Shown: piece after piece, positions 16,565 through 25,219 of the stretch
Layout of the letters: each line of letters starts with the position of its first letter
How positions within the stretch are numbered: the stretch's first letter is position 1
Source of the DNA: Paracoccus shandongensis
GTDB lineage: Bacteria; Pseudomonadota; Alphaproteobacteria; Rhodobacterales; Rhodobacteraceae
Assembly: GCF_017315735.1 (NCBI RefSeq)
Contig: NZ_JAFLRK010000002.1
Coordinates: 124,001-188,000, forward strand
Direction: 5' to 3'
DNA: 64,000 nucleotides
The notes under the pieces: model-generated
The model's input: only the letters and a program-made list of their open reading frames with translations
Database searches by the model: none
Told to the model about the DNA's origin: nothing
Made by a program: the position numbers and the translations under genes

Positions 16565-18505
16565 ATGACCAGCCCGCCCCGGCAGAACGACGCGAACACC
16601 CGCGGCATCACCCGCCGGGGGCTGATGCTGGCGGGCATCCAGCTGGGCGTGATCACGACCCTGGCGCTCAAGCTGCGGTCCATGCAGGTCGAACATGCCG
16701 AGCAGTACCGGATGCTGGCCGACGGCAATTCCATCAAGATCCGCCTGCTGGTGCCCGCGCGCGGGCTGATCCACGACCGCAACGGCATCGTCATCGCCGG
16801 GAACGAGCAGAACTATCGCGTGACGCTCACGCGCGAGGAAGCGGGCGGCGAGGTGGAACCCGTGCTGCGCCGCCTAGCCCAGCTGATCCCCATTAGCGAC
16901 GCCCGTATGGCCGAACTGCTGGACGAGTTTTCCAAGCGCAGCGCGATCACGCCCATCGTGCTGGCCGACCGGCTGACCTGGGAACAGTTCAGCTCGATCG
17001 CGGTCAACGCCCCCGCGCTGGCGGGCGTCACGCCGGAATCGGGTCTGTCGCGCGTTTATCCCCGCGCGGGCGATCTGGCGCATGTGCTGGGCTATGTCGG
17101 GCCGGTGTCCGATTACGACCTGTCCAAGATCGAAAACCCCGACCCCGTGCTGATGCTGCCCGAGTTCCAACTGGGCAAGGTCGGCTTCGAGGCCCGGATG
17201 GAGGAGCATCTGCGCGGCAAGGCCGGCCAGCGCCGGGTCGAGGTGAACAGCGCGGGCCGCGAGATGCGCCAACTGTCCCGCCAGGAGGGCGAGCAGGGCG
17301 CGACCGTGCAGATGACCATCGACGCGCAGTTGCAGAACTATGCGGCCCAACGCATGGGCTCCGAGAGCGCCGCCGCCGTGGTGATCGACGTGCAGACGGG
17401 CGACATCCTGACGATCTGTTCGTCCCCCAGCTTCGATCCGAACAAGTTCGTGCGCGGGATATCCTCGCCCGACTACAAGGCGCTGATGAACCACGACCAC
17501 CGGCCGCTGGCCGACAAGACGGTGCAGGGCGTCTATCCGCCGGGGTCCACCTTCAAGATGGTCACGCTGCTGGCGGGGCTGGAATCGGGCGTGATCAACG
17601 CAGGATCGCGCTTCTTCTGCCCCGGCTATACCGAGGTCGGCGGCCGCCGCTTCCATTGCTGGAGCAGGGGCGGCCACGGAACCGTCGATGCGGTGACCAG
17701 CCTGTCCCACAGCTGCGACGTTTATTATTACGAACTGGCGCAGAAGGTGGGCATCGACCGCATCGCCTCCATGGCCCGCAAGCTGGGCCTGGGCCAGCGC
17801 CACGACCTGCCCATGTCCGCCGTGGCCGAGGGGATCGCCCCCGACCGGGCCTGGAAGCAGGCGCGCTATGGGCAGGCTTGGCAGGTGGGCGACAGCCTGA
17901 ACGCCTCGATCGGGCAGGGCTATGTGCTGGCCTCGCCCCTGCAACTGGCGGTGATGACGGCGCGCATCGCCTCGGGGGTCGAGGTCAGGCCGCGCCTGGT
18001 GCGCGCCATCGACGGGGTGGCCCAGCCGGTCCCCGACTTTCCGGCGCTGGACGTGAACCCGGCCTTCCTGCGCGTGGCGCGGGCGGGCATGGACGCGGTG
18101 ATGAACTCTGACACCGGCACCGCGCGCCGGTCCCGCATTATCCGCGAGGATTGGCGCATGGCGGGCAAGACCGGCACCAGCCAGGTCCGCAACATCACCG
18201 CCGCCGAACGGGCGCGGGGCGTGGTGTCGAACGACCAGTTGCCCTGGAACCGGCGCGACCACGCGCTGTTCGTCTGCTTCGCGCCTTATCAGACGCCGCG
18301 CTATGCGGTGTCGGTCATCGTCGAACATGGCGGGGGCGGATCCACCGTCGCCTCGCCCATTGCCCGGGACATCATGCTGTTTGCCCTGAACGGCGGGCTG
18401 CCGCCCCTGGACGCGGTGCCGGGCGACCAGCGCGACGCGATGGAGGAGCGCCACAACGCCATGCACCTGTTCGCGCCCGATGCGCCCCGTCTGACGCGGG
18501 CCTGA
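16565..18505 (+). CDS. mrdA: Penicillin-binding protein 2 (peptidoglycan transpeptidase)
   Basis: A 646-residue elongasome DD-transpeptidase. It has a short cytoplasmic N-terminus, one membrane helix (GLMLAGIQLGVITTLALKL), a PBP dimerisation domain (from LLVPARGLIHDRNGIVIAGN) and a transpeptidase domain. The active-site Ser328 is in STFK, an SCD triplet occupies the SxN position (SHSCDVYYYELAQ), and KTGT starts at Lys535. It cross-links glycan made by RodA, whose gene follows after 4 nt. Start ATG 16565 sits behind a strong AGGAGG sequence. Confidence 0.97.
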   Translation: MTSPPRQNDANTRGITRRGLMLAGIQLGVITTLALKLRSMQVEHAEQYRMLADGNSIKIRLLVPARGLIHDRNGIVIAGNEQNYRVTLTREEAGGEVEPVLRRLAQLIPISDARMAELLDEFSKRSAITPIVLADRLTWEQFSSIAVNAPALAGVTPESGLSRVYPRAGDLAHVLGYVGPVSDYDLSKIENPDPVLMLPEFQLGKVGFEARMEEHLRGKAGQRRVEVNSAGREMRQLSRQEGEQGATVQMTIDAQLQNYAAQRMGSESAAAVVIDVQTGDILTICSSPSFDPNKFVRGISSPDYKALMNHDHRPLADKTVQGVYPPGSTFKMVTLLAGLESGVINAGSRFFCPGYTEVGGRRFHCWSRGGHGTVDAVTSLSHSCDVYYYELAQKVGIDRIASMARKLGLGQRHDLPMSAVAEGIAPDRAWKQARYGQAWQVGDSLNASIGQGYVLASPLQLAVMTARIASGVEVRPRLVRAIDGVAQPVPDFPALDVNPAFLRVARAGMDAVMNSDTGTARRSRIIREDWRMAGKTGTSQVRNITAAERARGVVSNDQLPWNRRDHALFVCFAPYQTPRYAVSVIVEHGGGGSTVASPIARDIMLFALNGGLPPLDAVPGDQRDAMEERHNAMHLFAPDAPRLTRA

Positions 18506-18509
18506 TCCG

Positions 18510-19655
18510 ATGTCCTTGTCCTATCTCGACTACAAGGTCGCCCAGACCCCGACCGGCATCCGCAAGATCCTGTATCTGAACTGGCCGCTGGTCTTCCTGA
18601 TCGCCGCCGTGGCCTCGATCGGGTTCCTGATGCTGGTTTCCGTGGCGGGCGGCAAGGTCGATACCTGGGCCGAGCCGCAGATGTACCGCTTTGCCGCCGG
18701 CATGGTCATCATGATCGCGCTGGCCTTCGTGCCGATGTGGTTCTGGCGCGGCATCTCCATCCCCGCCTATGTCATCTGCGTCTTGCTGCTGGTGGGAGTG
18801 GAACTGGTGGGCACCATCGGCATGGGCGCGCAACGCTGGATCGACATCGGCCCGATCCGCCTGCAACCGTCCGAACTGATGAAGATTTCCCAGGTGCTGC
18901 TGCTGGCCGCCTATTACGACTGGCTGCCGCCCAACCGTGTGTCGCGCCCCTTGTGGGTGCTGATCCCGGTGGTGCTGATCCTGGCGCCGACCGGGCTGGT
19001 GCTGATCCAGCCGGATCTCGGCACCTCGATCATGCTGGTGGCGGGCGGCGGCATCGTGATGTTCGTGGCGGGGGTGTCCTTGTGGTATTTCGGCGTCGTC
19101 ATCGCCGCCGCCGTGGGGATGGTGGCGACCGTGCTGGAAAGCCGGGGCACCGACTGGCAGCTTTTGAAGGACTATCAGTTCCGCCGCATCGACACCTTCC
19201 TGGACCCGACCGCCGACCCCCTGGGCGCGGGCTACAACATCATCCAGAGCCAGATCGCCCTGGGATCGGGCGGCTGGTCGGGGCGCGGCTTCATGCAGGG
19301 CACGCAGTCGCGGCTGAACTTCCTGCCCGAAAAGCACACCGACTTCATCTTCACCGTCCTGGCCGAGGAGTTCGGCTTCGTCGGCGCGATGTCGCTGTTG
19401 GGTCTTTACACGCTGATCATCGGCTTTTGCCTGTATTCCGCGCTGTCGAACCGCGACCGTTTCGCGTCCCTGATCACCGTGGGCATCAGCGGCACGTTCT
19501 TTCTGTATTTCTCGATCAACATGGCGACGGTGATGGGGATGCTGCCCGCCAAGGGCTCGCCCCTGCCGCTGGTCAGCTATGGCGGCACCTCGCTGATGAT
19601 CCTGATGCTGGGCTTCGGGCTGGTGCAGGCCGCCCATGTCCACAGGCCCAGGTGA
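18510..19655 (+). CDS. rodA: Peptidoglycan glycosyltransferase RodA (SEDS family)
   Basis: A 381-residue SEDS-family polymerase with about ten membrane helices. Diagnostic segments are GAQRWIDIGPIRLQPSELMK, LVLIQPDLGTSIM, GWSGRGFMQGTQSRLNFLPE, KHTDFIFTVLAEEFGFVGA and PLPLVSYGGTSLM. The GAQRWxxxGxxxxQPSE and PEKHTDFIF blocks distinguish it as RodA/FtsW; the mrdA neighbour makes it RodA. It polymerises lipid II during elongation. Its TGA overlaps the ATG of the next gene by 1 nt. Confidence 0.97.
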   Translation: MSLSYLDYKVAQTPTGIRKILYLNWPLVFLIAAVASIGFLMLVSVAGGKVDTWAEPQMYRFAAGMVIMIALAFVPMWFWRGISIPAYVICVLLLVGVELVGTIGMGAQRWIDIGPIRLQPSELMKISQVLLLAAYYDWLPPNRVSRPLWVLIPVVLILAPTGLVLIQPDLGTSIMLVAGGGIVMFVAGVSLWYFGVVIAAAVGMVATVLESRGTDWQLLKDYQFRRIDTFLDPTADPLGAGYNIIQSQIALGSGGWSGRGFMQGTQSRLNFLPEKHTDFIFTVLAEEFGFVGAMSLLGLYTLIIGFCLYSALSNRDRFASLITVGISGTFFLYFSINMATVMGMLPAKGSPLPLVSYGGTSLMILMLGFGLVQAAHVHRPR

Positions 19656-20557
19656 TGCGGGTTCTTTTCGCCGCCCCCGACGCCCTGTGGCCGGTTTGGG
19701 CGCCCGTCCTGACGCGCCTTGCGCCCGAGATGGAACTGCTGCGTGACGCCGACCCCGCCAGCATCGACGCGATCATCTATGCGCCCGGCGGCCCGGTCGG
19801 CGACCTGTCGCCCTTCGTGAACGCGCGGCTGGTGCAAAGCCTCTGGGCGGGGGTCGAGCGCATCGTGACCAATCCCACGCTGACGCAACCCCTGGCGCGG
19901 ATGGTCGATCCGGGGCTGGCGCGCGGCATGGCGGAATACTGCACCGGCTGGACGCTGCGCGCGCATCTGGGGATGGACCGTTACGCGCAGGACGGCACCT
20001 GGCGCAACGGCCTGACGCCGCCCCTGGCCCAGGACCGCCGCGTGACGATCCTGGGCATGGGCAAACTGGGCCGCAGCGTGGCGGCCATGCTGCGCGGCAT
20101 CGGCTTTCGCGTCGGGGGCTTCAGCGCATCCGGGCGCCCGGACGATGGGGTCGAGATCACGACCGACCTGAGCTGCGCCCTGTCGCGGGCCGAGATCCTG
20201 ATCAACCTGCTGCCCGACACGCCGCAGACGCGGGGGTTGCTGGATGCCAACCGGCTGGCGCTGCTGCCGCAAGGGGCCTGGCTGATCAACCCGGGCCGGG
20301 GCACGGTGCTGGACGACGCCGCCCTTCTGGCCGCGCTGGATCGCGGTCCCCTGGCCCATGCCGTGCTGGACGTGTTCCGCGCCGAGCCGCTGCCCCCGGA
20401 CCACCTCTTCTGGTCCCATTCCCGCGTCACCGTGACCCCCCATATCGCCGCCGAGACGCGGGTGGAAACCGCCGCCCCCGTCGCCGTCGAGAACCTGCGC
20501 CGCGCCATGGCGGGCCAGCCGGTCCTGCATCTGGTGGACCGCCGCAAGGGCTATTGA
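19655..20557 (+). CDS. ghrA: Glyoxylate/hydroxypyruvate reductase A-like dehydrogenase
   Basis: A 300-residue D-isomer-specific 2-hydroxyacid dehydrogenase of the GhrA type. It reduces glyoxylate or hydroxypyruvate with NAD(P)H. The nucleotide-binding ILGMGKLGRSVAAMLRGIGF (GxGxxG) lies near residue 130. The conserved NLLPDTPQTRGLLDANRLAL, INPGRGTVLDD and PHIAAET follow, supplying the catalytic Arg, Glu and His region. It starts within the rodA stop, so it rides on the rod-shape operon; no functional link to cell shape is evident. The exact substrate is inferred from family. Confidence 0.88.
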   Translation: MRVLFAAPDALWPVWAPVLTRLAPEMELLRDADPASIDAIIYAPGGPVGDLSPFVNARLVQSLWAGVERIVTNPTLTQPLARMVDPGLARGMAEYCTGWTLRAHLGMDRYAQDGTWRNGLTPPLAQDRRVTILGMGKLGRSVAAMLRGIGFRVGGFSASGRPDDGVEITTDLSCALSRAEILINLLPDTPQTRGLLDANRLALLPQGAWLINPGRGTVLDDAALLAALDRGPLAHAVLDVFRAEPLPPDHLFWSHSRVTVTPHIAAETRVETAAPVAVENLRRAMAGQPVLHLVDRRKGY

Positions 20558-20666
20558 CCCGCGAAAACGTTAACATTCCTTAAGCGGCCTTTGCAAAACC
20601 GCTATTGCGGCCTTTCCGCAATGCCCGCTATGTCTGGTGCAATATCTGCAATGTGGCACGGGATCG

Positions 20667-21197
20667 ATGCAAGACGGCACACTCCGTCGCGCTCTGGCGG
20701 CGGCCACGCGTGACCTGCACGAGACGCTGGACCGGGACATCGGCGCCTTTGGCGATGCCAGGGCCTATGGCGCCTTCCTGGGGGGCAGCCATGCCTTTCG
20801 CGCGGCGATCGAGCCGCAACTGGCGCAGGTCGCGGGCTGGCAGGTGCAGCCCCTTGCGCCGCTGATCGCACGGGATCTGGCCGATCTGGGCCTGCCCCTG
20901 CCCGCCACGCCACCCGCGCTGCCCTTGCCGACCCCTGCGGCCAAGGCCGCGGCCTGCTATGTCCTGGAAGGCTCGGCGCTTGGCGGGCGGCTGCTGGCGC
21001 GGCGCGCGGCGGCCTTGGGCTTTGGCCCGGATCACGGCGCGCGGCACCTGGCGGCGCAGACGGCGTCGCCCGCGCGCTGGCGCGACTTCCTGGCCTGGCT
21101 GGAAGCGGGCGGTTTCCCTGCGCCCGAGGCCGCCGCTGCCGCCCGCGCGGTCTTTGGCCTGGCGCTGCGCGCCTATGGCGTCGGGGCCCTCGCATGA
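20667..21197 (+). CDS. bphO: Biliverdin-producing heme oxygenase (BphO type)
   Basis: A 176-residue all-helical protein of the bacterial heme oxygenase fold. The likely proximal haem ligand is His18 in ALAAATRDLHETLD. The distal helix is AAACYVLEGSALGGRLLARR, with the GxxxG-like glycines that flex over haem. It cleaves haem to biliverdin, the chromophore of the phytochrome encoded next. Its TGA overlaps the phytochrome ATG (ATGA), so the pair is translationally coupled. I use ATG 20667 (MQDGTLRRALAAATRDLHE), with GGGA upstream, rather than 20637. The 109 bases before it hold two direct copies of GCGGCCTTT (20584 and 20607). Confidence 0.92.
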   Translation: MQDGTLRRALAAATRDLHETLDRDIGAFGDARAYGAFLGGSHAFRAAIEPQLAQVAGWQVQPLAPLIARDLADLGLPLPATPPALPLPTPAAKAAACYVLEGSALGGRLLARRAAALGFGPDHGARHLAAQTASPARWRDFLAWLEAGGFPAPEAAAAARAVFGLALRAYGVGALA

Positions 21198-23749
21198 ACG
21201 ACACCGCCTTTGACCCCGCGCTGGCCGGACAGCCCATCGACCTGACCAATTGCGACCGGGAACCGATCCACATCCCCGGCAGCATCCAGCCGCATGGCTG
21301 CCTTCTGGCCTGCGACAACAACGCGCGGCGGATCCTGTTCTGTTCGGAAAACGTCCCCGTCCTGCTGGGCCTGCCCGGCCTTCCGCTGGACCTGTCCCTG
21401 TCCGAGGCGGTCGGCAGCGAGGCCGCGCACACGCTGCTGAACGCGCTGGCCGTGTCGGGAAACCGGCCCCGCCCGGCGGTGGTCTTCGGGCTGGACGTGA
21501 ACGGCCGCGCGCTGGACGCGACCATCCACCGCCACGACAACCGCACCGTGATCGAGTTCGAGCCCGCCGCCACCCGCCTTGGCCTGCAGATCAGCCTGAC
21601 GCGCACCGTGGCCGAACGCCTGCGCGGCATCACCGACGCCGACCGGCTGGTCCGGCAGGCCGCGCCGCTGATCCAGGCGCAGCTGGGCTATGACCGGGTG
21701 ATGATCTATCAACTGGGCTGCGACGGCGCGGGCAAGGTCGTGGCCGAGGCCAAGGGGGAAAGCCACGAAAGCTTCCGCGGCCAGTATTTCCCCGCCACCG
21801 ACATCCCCAAGCAGGCGCGCGCCCTGTATCTGCAGAACCCGATCCGGGTGATCGGCGACGCGTCCTATGCGCCCGTCCCGATCCTGTCCCATGACCCGCA
21901 GGCCGGGCCGCTGGATCTGTCCCATGCCCATCTGCGCAGCGTCTCGCCCATCCATTGCGAATACCTGCGCAACATGGGGGTCGCGGCATCCATGTCGGTG
22001 TCGATCATCATCGACGGGGCCTTGTGGGGGCTGATCGCCTGCCACCATTACGCGCCCAAGGTGCTGACCATGGCCGACCGCGCCGCGGCGGAAATGGTGG
22101 GCGATTTCTTCTCGATGCACCTGGACGCCTTGCACCGCCGCCATGCGCGCGATGCCGAACTGGCCGCGCGGCGCGCGCTGGACGACCTGCTGGCCGATGC
22201 CGTCCGGGCCGAGGATGCGGGCCCCGCCCTGCGCGACCGCCTGCCTCACCTGGCCGGGCTGATCCCCGCCGATGGCGTCGCCATGTGGTTCGACGGCGTC
22301 TGGACCACCGTCGGCCATGCCCCGACCGAGGCCGAGGCCGCGCCCCTTCTGGCCCTGGCGCTGGCGCTGCCGGAAGGGCAGGTGTTCCACACCGACCACC
22401 TGGCGGACCTTTTGCCCGATGCAGACGCGCTTCAGGGGCTGGCCGCGGGGGTGATGGTCATCCCGCTGTCCCGGCGGCCGCGCGACTTCATGTTCTGTTT
22501 CCGCAAGGAGGCCGTGCAGACGCTGGACTGGGCGGGCGATCCGAACAAGACCTATGACACCGGCCCCCTGGGCGACCGCCTGACCCCGCGCAAAAGCTTC
22601 GCGATCTGGAAGGAAACCGTCCGCGACAAGTGCCACCCCTGGTCCGAGGCCGATCGCCGCTTTGCCGAGGCCCTGCGCATCGCCGTGGCCGAGGTACTGC
22701 TGTTCAGCAGCGAGATGCTGGCCGACGAACGGTCCCGGGCCGAGATGCGCCAGCGCGTCCTGAACCGCGAACTGAACCACCGCGTCAAGAACATCCTGGC
22801 CATCATCCAGTCGCTGGTCAGCCGCAAGCCGCCCGAGGGCGAGACGCTGCAAGGCTATGCGGATTCGCTGCGCGGCCGCATCCAGGCGCTGGCCTATGCC
22901 CATGACCAGATCGTGCGCGACGACAACGAGGGCGGGTGTCTCGGCGATCTGCTGGAGGCCGAGCTTGGCCCCTATGCCGGGGCAGGGCGGGGGGTGCGGC
23001 TGGACGGCCCGGCGGTGTCCCTGGACGGGCGGGCCTTTTCGGTCATGGCGCTGATCCTGCACGAGATGGCGACCAACGCCGCAAAATACGGCGCGCTGTC
23101 GCGGCCCGGCGGCCATCTGACCGTCGCCTGGCATCTCGACGAGGCGGGCAACTGCCGCATCGACTGGACCGAGAACGGGCTGGAAGGGCTGGTCCCGCCC
23201 GCCCGCGCGGGCTTCGGATCCGCCCTGGTGGAACAATCGCTGCCCTTCGACCTGGGCGGCGAAAGCCGGATCGAGTTCCGCCCGACCGGCGTGGCCGCCC
23301 GCTTCCTGCTGCCCGCCCGCTTCATCCGCAAGGGTGCCGCCCCGGCGGCCCCCCGCCCGGGTTTAACTGCGCCCGCCCCTGCCGGGCCGGTGGCCGGACG
23401 CCGCGTGCTGCTGGTCGAGGACCAGACCCTGATCGCCCTGTCGCTCGAGGCCGAGTTGCAGGACCACGGGCTGGAGGTGAGCGGGCGCGCCGCCTCGGTC
23501 GAGGCGGCCCTGGCGATGATCGACCGCGATCCGCCCGACCTGGCCGTGCTGGATGTCAACCTGGCCGATGAGACCTCGCTGCCCGTCGCGGAACGGCTGC
23601 GGGGCCGGGGCATCCCCTTTGTCTTCGCCACCGGCTATGGCAGCGATTTCGACCTGCCCGACGGCTTTTCCGGCATCCCCGTCGCCACCAAGCCTTATCA
23701 GGTCCAGGACATCCTTCGGAAGCTGGCCGAGGCCGAGGGCCGCGCCTGA
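21194..23749 (+). CDS. bphP: Bacteriophytochrome hybrid kinase: PAS-GAF-PHY-HWE kinase-receiver
   Basis: An 851-residue red/far-red photoreceptor. The biliverdin-binding Cys20 is in IDLTNCDREPIHIPGSIQPH, the PAS domain. The GAF domain has FPATDIPKQARALYLQNPIR, a PASDIP-type motif (here PATDIP). The PHY tongue has PRKSFAIW. The kinase is of the HWE/HisKA_2 type, with the phospho-acceptor His529 in NRELNHRVKNILAIIQSLVS and the N-box EMATNAAKYGALS. Residues about 735-851 form a receiver domain (VLLVEDQTLIALSLEAELQD, acceptor Asp787 in LAVLDVNLAD, Lys in VATKPYQ). Light would control His-to-Asp phosphotransfer within the protein or to partners; no separate output regulator is adjacent. Confidence 0.95.
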   Translation: MNDTAFDPALAGQPIDLTNCDREPIHIPGSIQPHGCLLACDNNARRILFCSENVPVLLGLPGLPLDLSLSEAVGSEAAHTLLNALAVSGNRPRPAVVFGLDVNGRALDATIHRHDNRTVIEFEPAATRLGLQISLTRTVAERLRGITDADRLVRQAAPLIQAQLGYDRVMIYQLGCDGAGKVVAEAKGESHESFRGQYFPATDIPKQARALYLQNPIRVIGDASYAPVPILSHDPQAGPLDLSHAHLRSVSPIHCEYLRNMGVAASMSVSIIIDGALWGLIACHHYAPKVLTMADRAAAEMVGDFFSMHLDALHRRHARDAELAARRALDDLLADAVRAEDAGPALRDRLPHLAGLIPADGVAMWFDGVWTTVGHAPTEAEAAPLLALALALPEGQVFHTDHLADLLPDADALQGLAAGVMVIPLSRRPRDFMFCFRKEAVQTLDWAGDPNKTYDTGPLGDRLTPRKSFAIWKETVRDKCHPWSEADRRFAEALRIAVAEVLLFSSEMLADERSRAEMRQRVLNRELNHRVKNILAIIQSLVSRKPPEGETLQGYADSLRGRIQALAYAHDQIVRDDNEGGCLGDLLEAELGPYAGAGRGVRLDGPAVSLDGRAFSVMALILHEMATNAAKYGALSRPGGHLTVAWHLDEAGNCRIDWTENGLEGLVPPARAGFGSALVEQSLPFDLGGESRIEFRPTGVAARFLLPARFIRKGAAPAAPRPGLTAPAPAGPVAGRRVLLVEDQTLIALSLEAELQDHGLEVSGRAASVEAALAMIDRDPPDLAVLDVNLADETSLPVAERLRGRGIPFVFATGYGSDFDLPDGFSGIPVATKPYQVQDILRKLAEAEGRA

Positions 23750-23920
23750 CCGGCCCCTGACGGCGCGGCCCTCCGGCAATCCTTGGCTGCAAACCCGTCA
23801 TGCGCGCGCAATTTTCGGCATGTTCGGCATTTCCCTTGCGCATGGTTTGCGCTAGCGCAGGCCCGCACTGGCATCTTCCGCGATGCCGGACCCTTCTGAC
23901 AACAAGCGGATCAATGAACG

Positions 23921-25219
23921 ATGACTGACCAGACGATTTCCGCGTCCGCCCGGGCGCGCCCCGGCACCCCTGTCAATTCCCCCGCCCGGGTGCTGCTGGC
24001 CAGCCTGATCGGCACGACGATCGAGTTCTTCGACTTCTACGTCTATGCCACGGCCGCCGTGCTGGTCTTTCCGACCCTGTTCTTTCCGGCCTCGGATGCG
24101 ACCACCGCGCTGCTGGCCTCGTTTGCGACCTTTTCCATCGCCTTCTTCGCGCGGCCCTTCGGCGCGGTCGTCTTCGGCCATTTCGGCGACCGCATCGGGC
24201 GCAAGGCCACGCTGGTCGCGGCGCTGCTGACCATGGGGATTTCCACCGTCATCATCGGCCTTCTGCCGACCTATGCCCAGATCGGCGTCGCCGCCCCCGC
24301 GCTGCTGGCGCTGTGCCGGTTCGGCCAGGGCTTCGGCCTTGGCGGCGAATGGGGCGGGGCGGTCCTGCTGGCGACCGAGAACGCGCCCGAAGGCAAGCGC
24401 AGCTGGTATGGCATGTTCCCCCAGCTTGGCGCGCCGGTCGGGCTGTTCCTGTCCTCGGGCTTTTTCTGGGTGCTCTTGCACTTCATGTCCCAGGACGACC
24501 TCTTGGCCTGGGGCTGGCGGCTGCCCTTCCTGGCCTCGATCATCCTGATCGTCCTGGGCCTGTGGGTCCGCCTGTCGATCACCGAGACCCCCGAATTCGC
24601 CGAAGCGGTGAAAAAGGAGGAACGCGTCTCGGTCCCCGTGGTGGAACTGTTCCGCAACCACAAGCGCAGCCTGTTCCTGGGCACCTTCGTGGCGCTGGTG
24701 ACATTCGTGCTGTTCTACATCTGCTCGGCCTGGCTGCTTTCGTACAACGTCAAGGTGCGCCAGATCGCCTTCATGGACGCGCTTCTGATGCAGATCTATG
24801 GCTCGGTCATCTTCGGCATCGCGATCCCGCTGGCGGGCAAGATCGCCGATGCGGTCGGGCGGCGGCCCTTCCTGATCGTGGTCACGGTGCTGATCGGCGG
24901 GTTTTCCTTCTTCCTGGCGCCGCTGATGGGCGGGGGCGAGGGCGGGCTTTACCTGTTCGTGACGGTGGGCATGTTCCTGATGGGCCTGACCTATGGCGTG
25001 ATCGGCGCCGCACTGGCCGCGCCCTTTCCGACGCGGGTGCGCTATACCGGGTCGTCGATCACCTTCAACTTCGCGGGGATCTTCGGGGCCTCGCTGGCCC
25101 CCTATGCCGCGACCTGGTTGCAGCAGAATTACGGCCTGACCCATGTGGGCTATTACATGGGCGCGGCCGCGGTGATCACGCTGCTTTGCATCCTCGCCTC
25201 AGGCCGGGACGAGGTCTGA
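23921..25219 (+). CDS. MHS-family MFS transporter
   Basis: A 432-residue major-facilitator permease with twelve membrane segments. Metabolite:H+ symporter signatures are LIGTTIEFFDFYVYATAAVL, the loop 2-3 motif GHFGDRIGRKATL, RFGQGFGLGGEWGGAVLLAT and ITETPEFAE. Relatives carry shikimate, alpha-ketoglutarate, proline/betaine or citrate; the substrate cannot be read from sequence. The ATG at 23921 comes 171 bases after bphP with no clear terminator between. The following gene begins immediately at its stop, indicating an operon. Confidence 0.9.
   Translation: MTDQTISASARARPGTPVNSPARVLLASLIGTTIEFFDFYVYATAAVLVFPTLFFPASDATTALLASFATFSIAFFARPFGAVVFGHFGDRIGRKATLVAALLTMGISTVIIGLLPTYAQIGVAAPALLALCRFGQGFGLGGEWGGAVLLATENAPEGKRSWYGMFPQLGAPVGLFLSSGFFWVLLHFMSQDDLLAWGWRLPFLASIILIVLGLWVRLSITETPEFAEAVKKEERVSVPVVELFRNHKRSLFLGTFVALVTFVLFYICSAWLLSYNVKVRQIAFMDALLMQIYGSVIFGIAIPLAGKIADAVGRRPFLIVVTVLIGGFSFFLAPLMGGGEGGLYLFVTVGMFLMGLTYGVIGAALAAPFPTRVRYTGSSITFNFAGIFGASLAPYAATWLQQNYGLTHVGYYMGAAAVITLLCILASGRDEV

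Noticed and set aside
20570-20583. TTAA-CATTCC-TTAA upstream of bphO as a CtrA site
   Set aside because: The spacer is 6 nt rather than 7, and the element may belong to the ghrA 3' region; too weak to call.
21173-23236. A 687-codon reverse-strand open frame
   Set aside because: Antisense shadow of the bacteriophytochrome gene, which has unmistakable domains.
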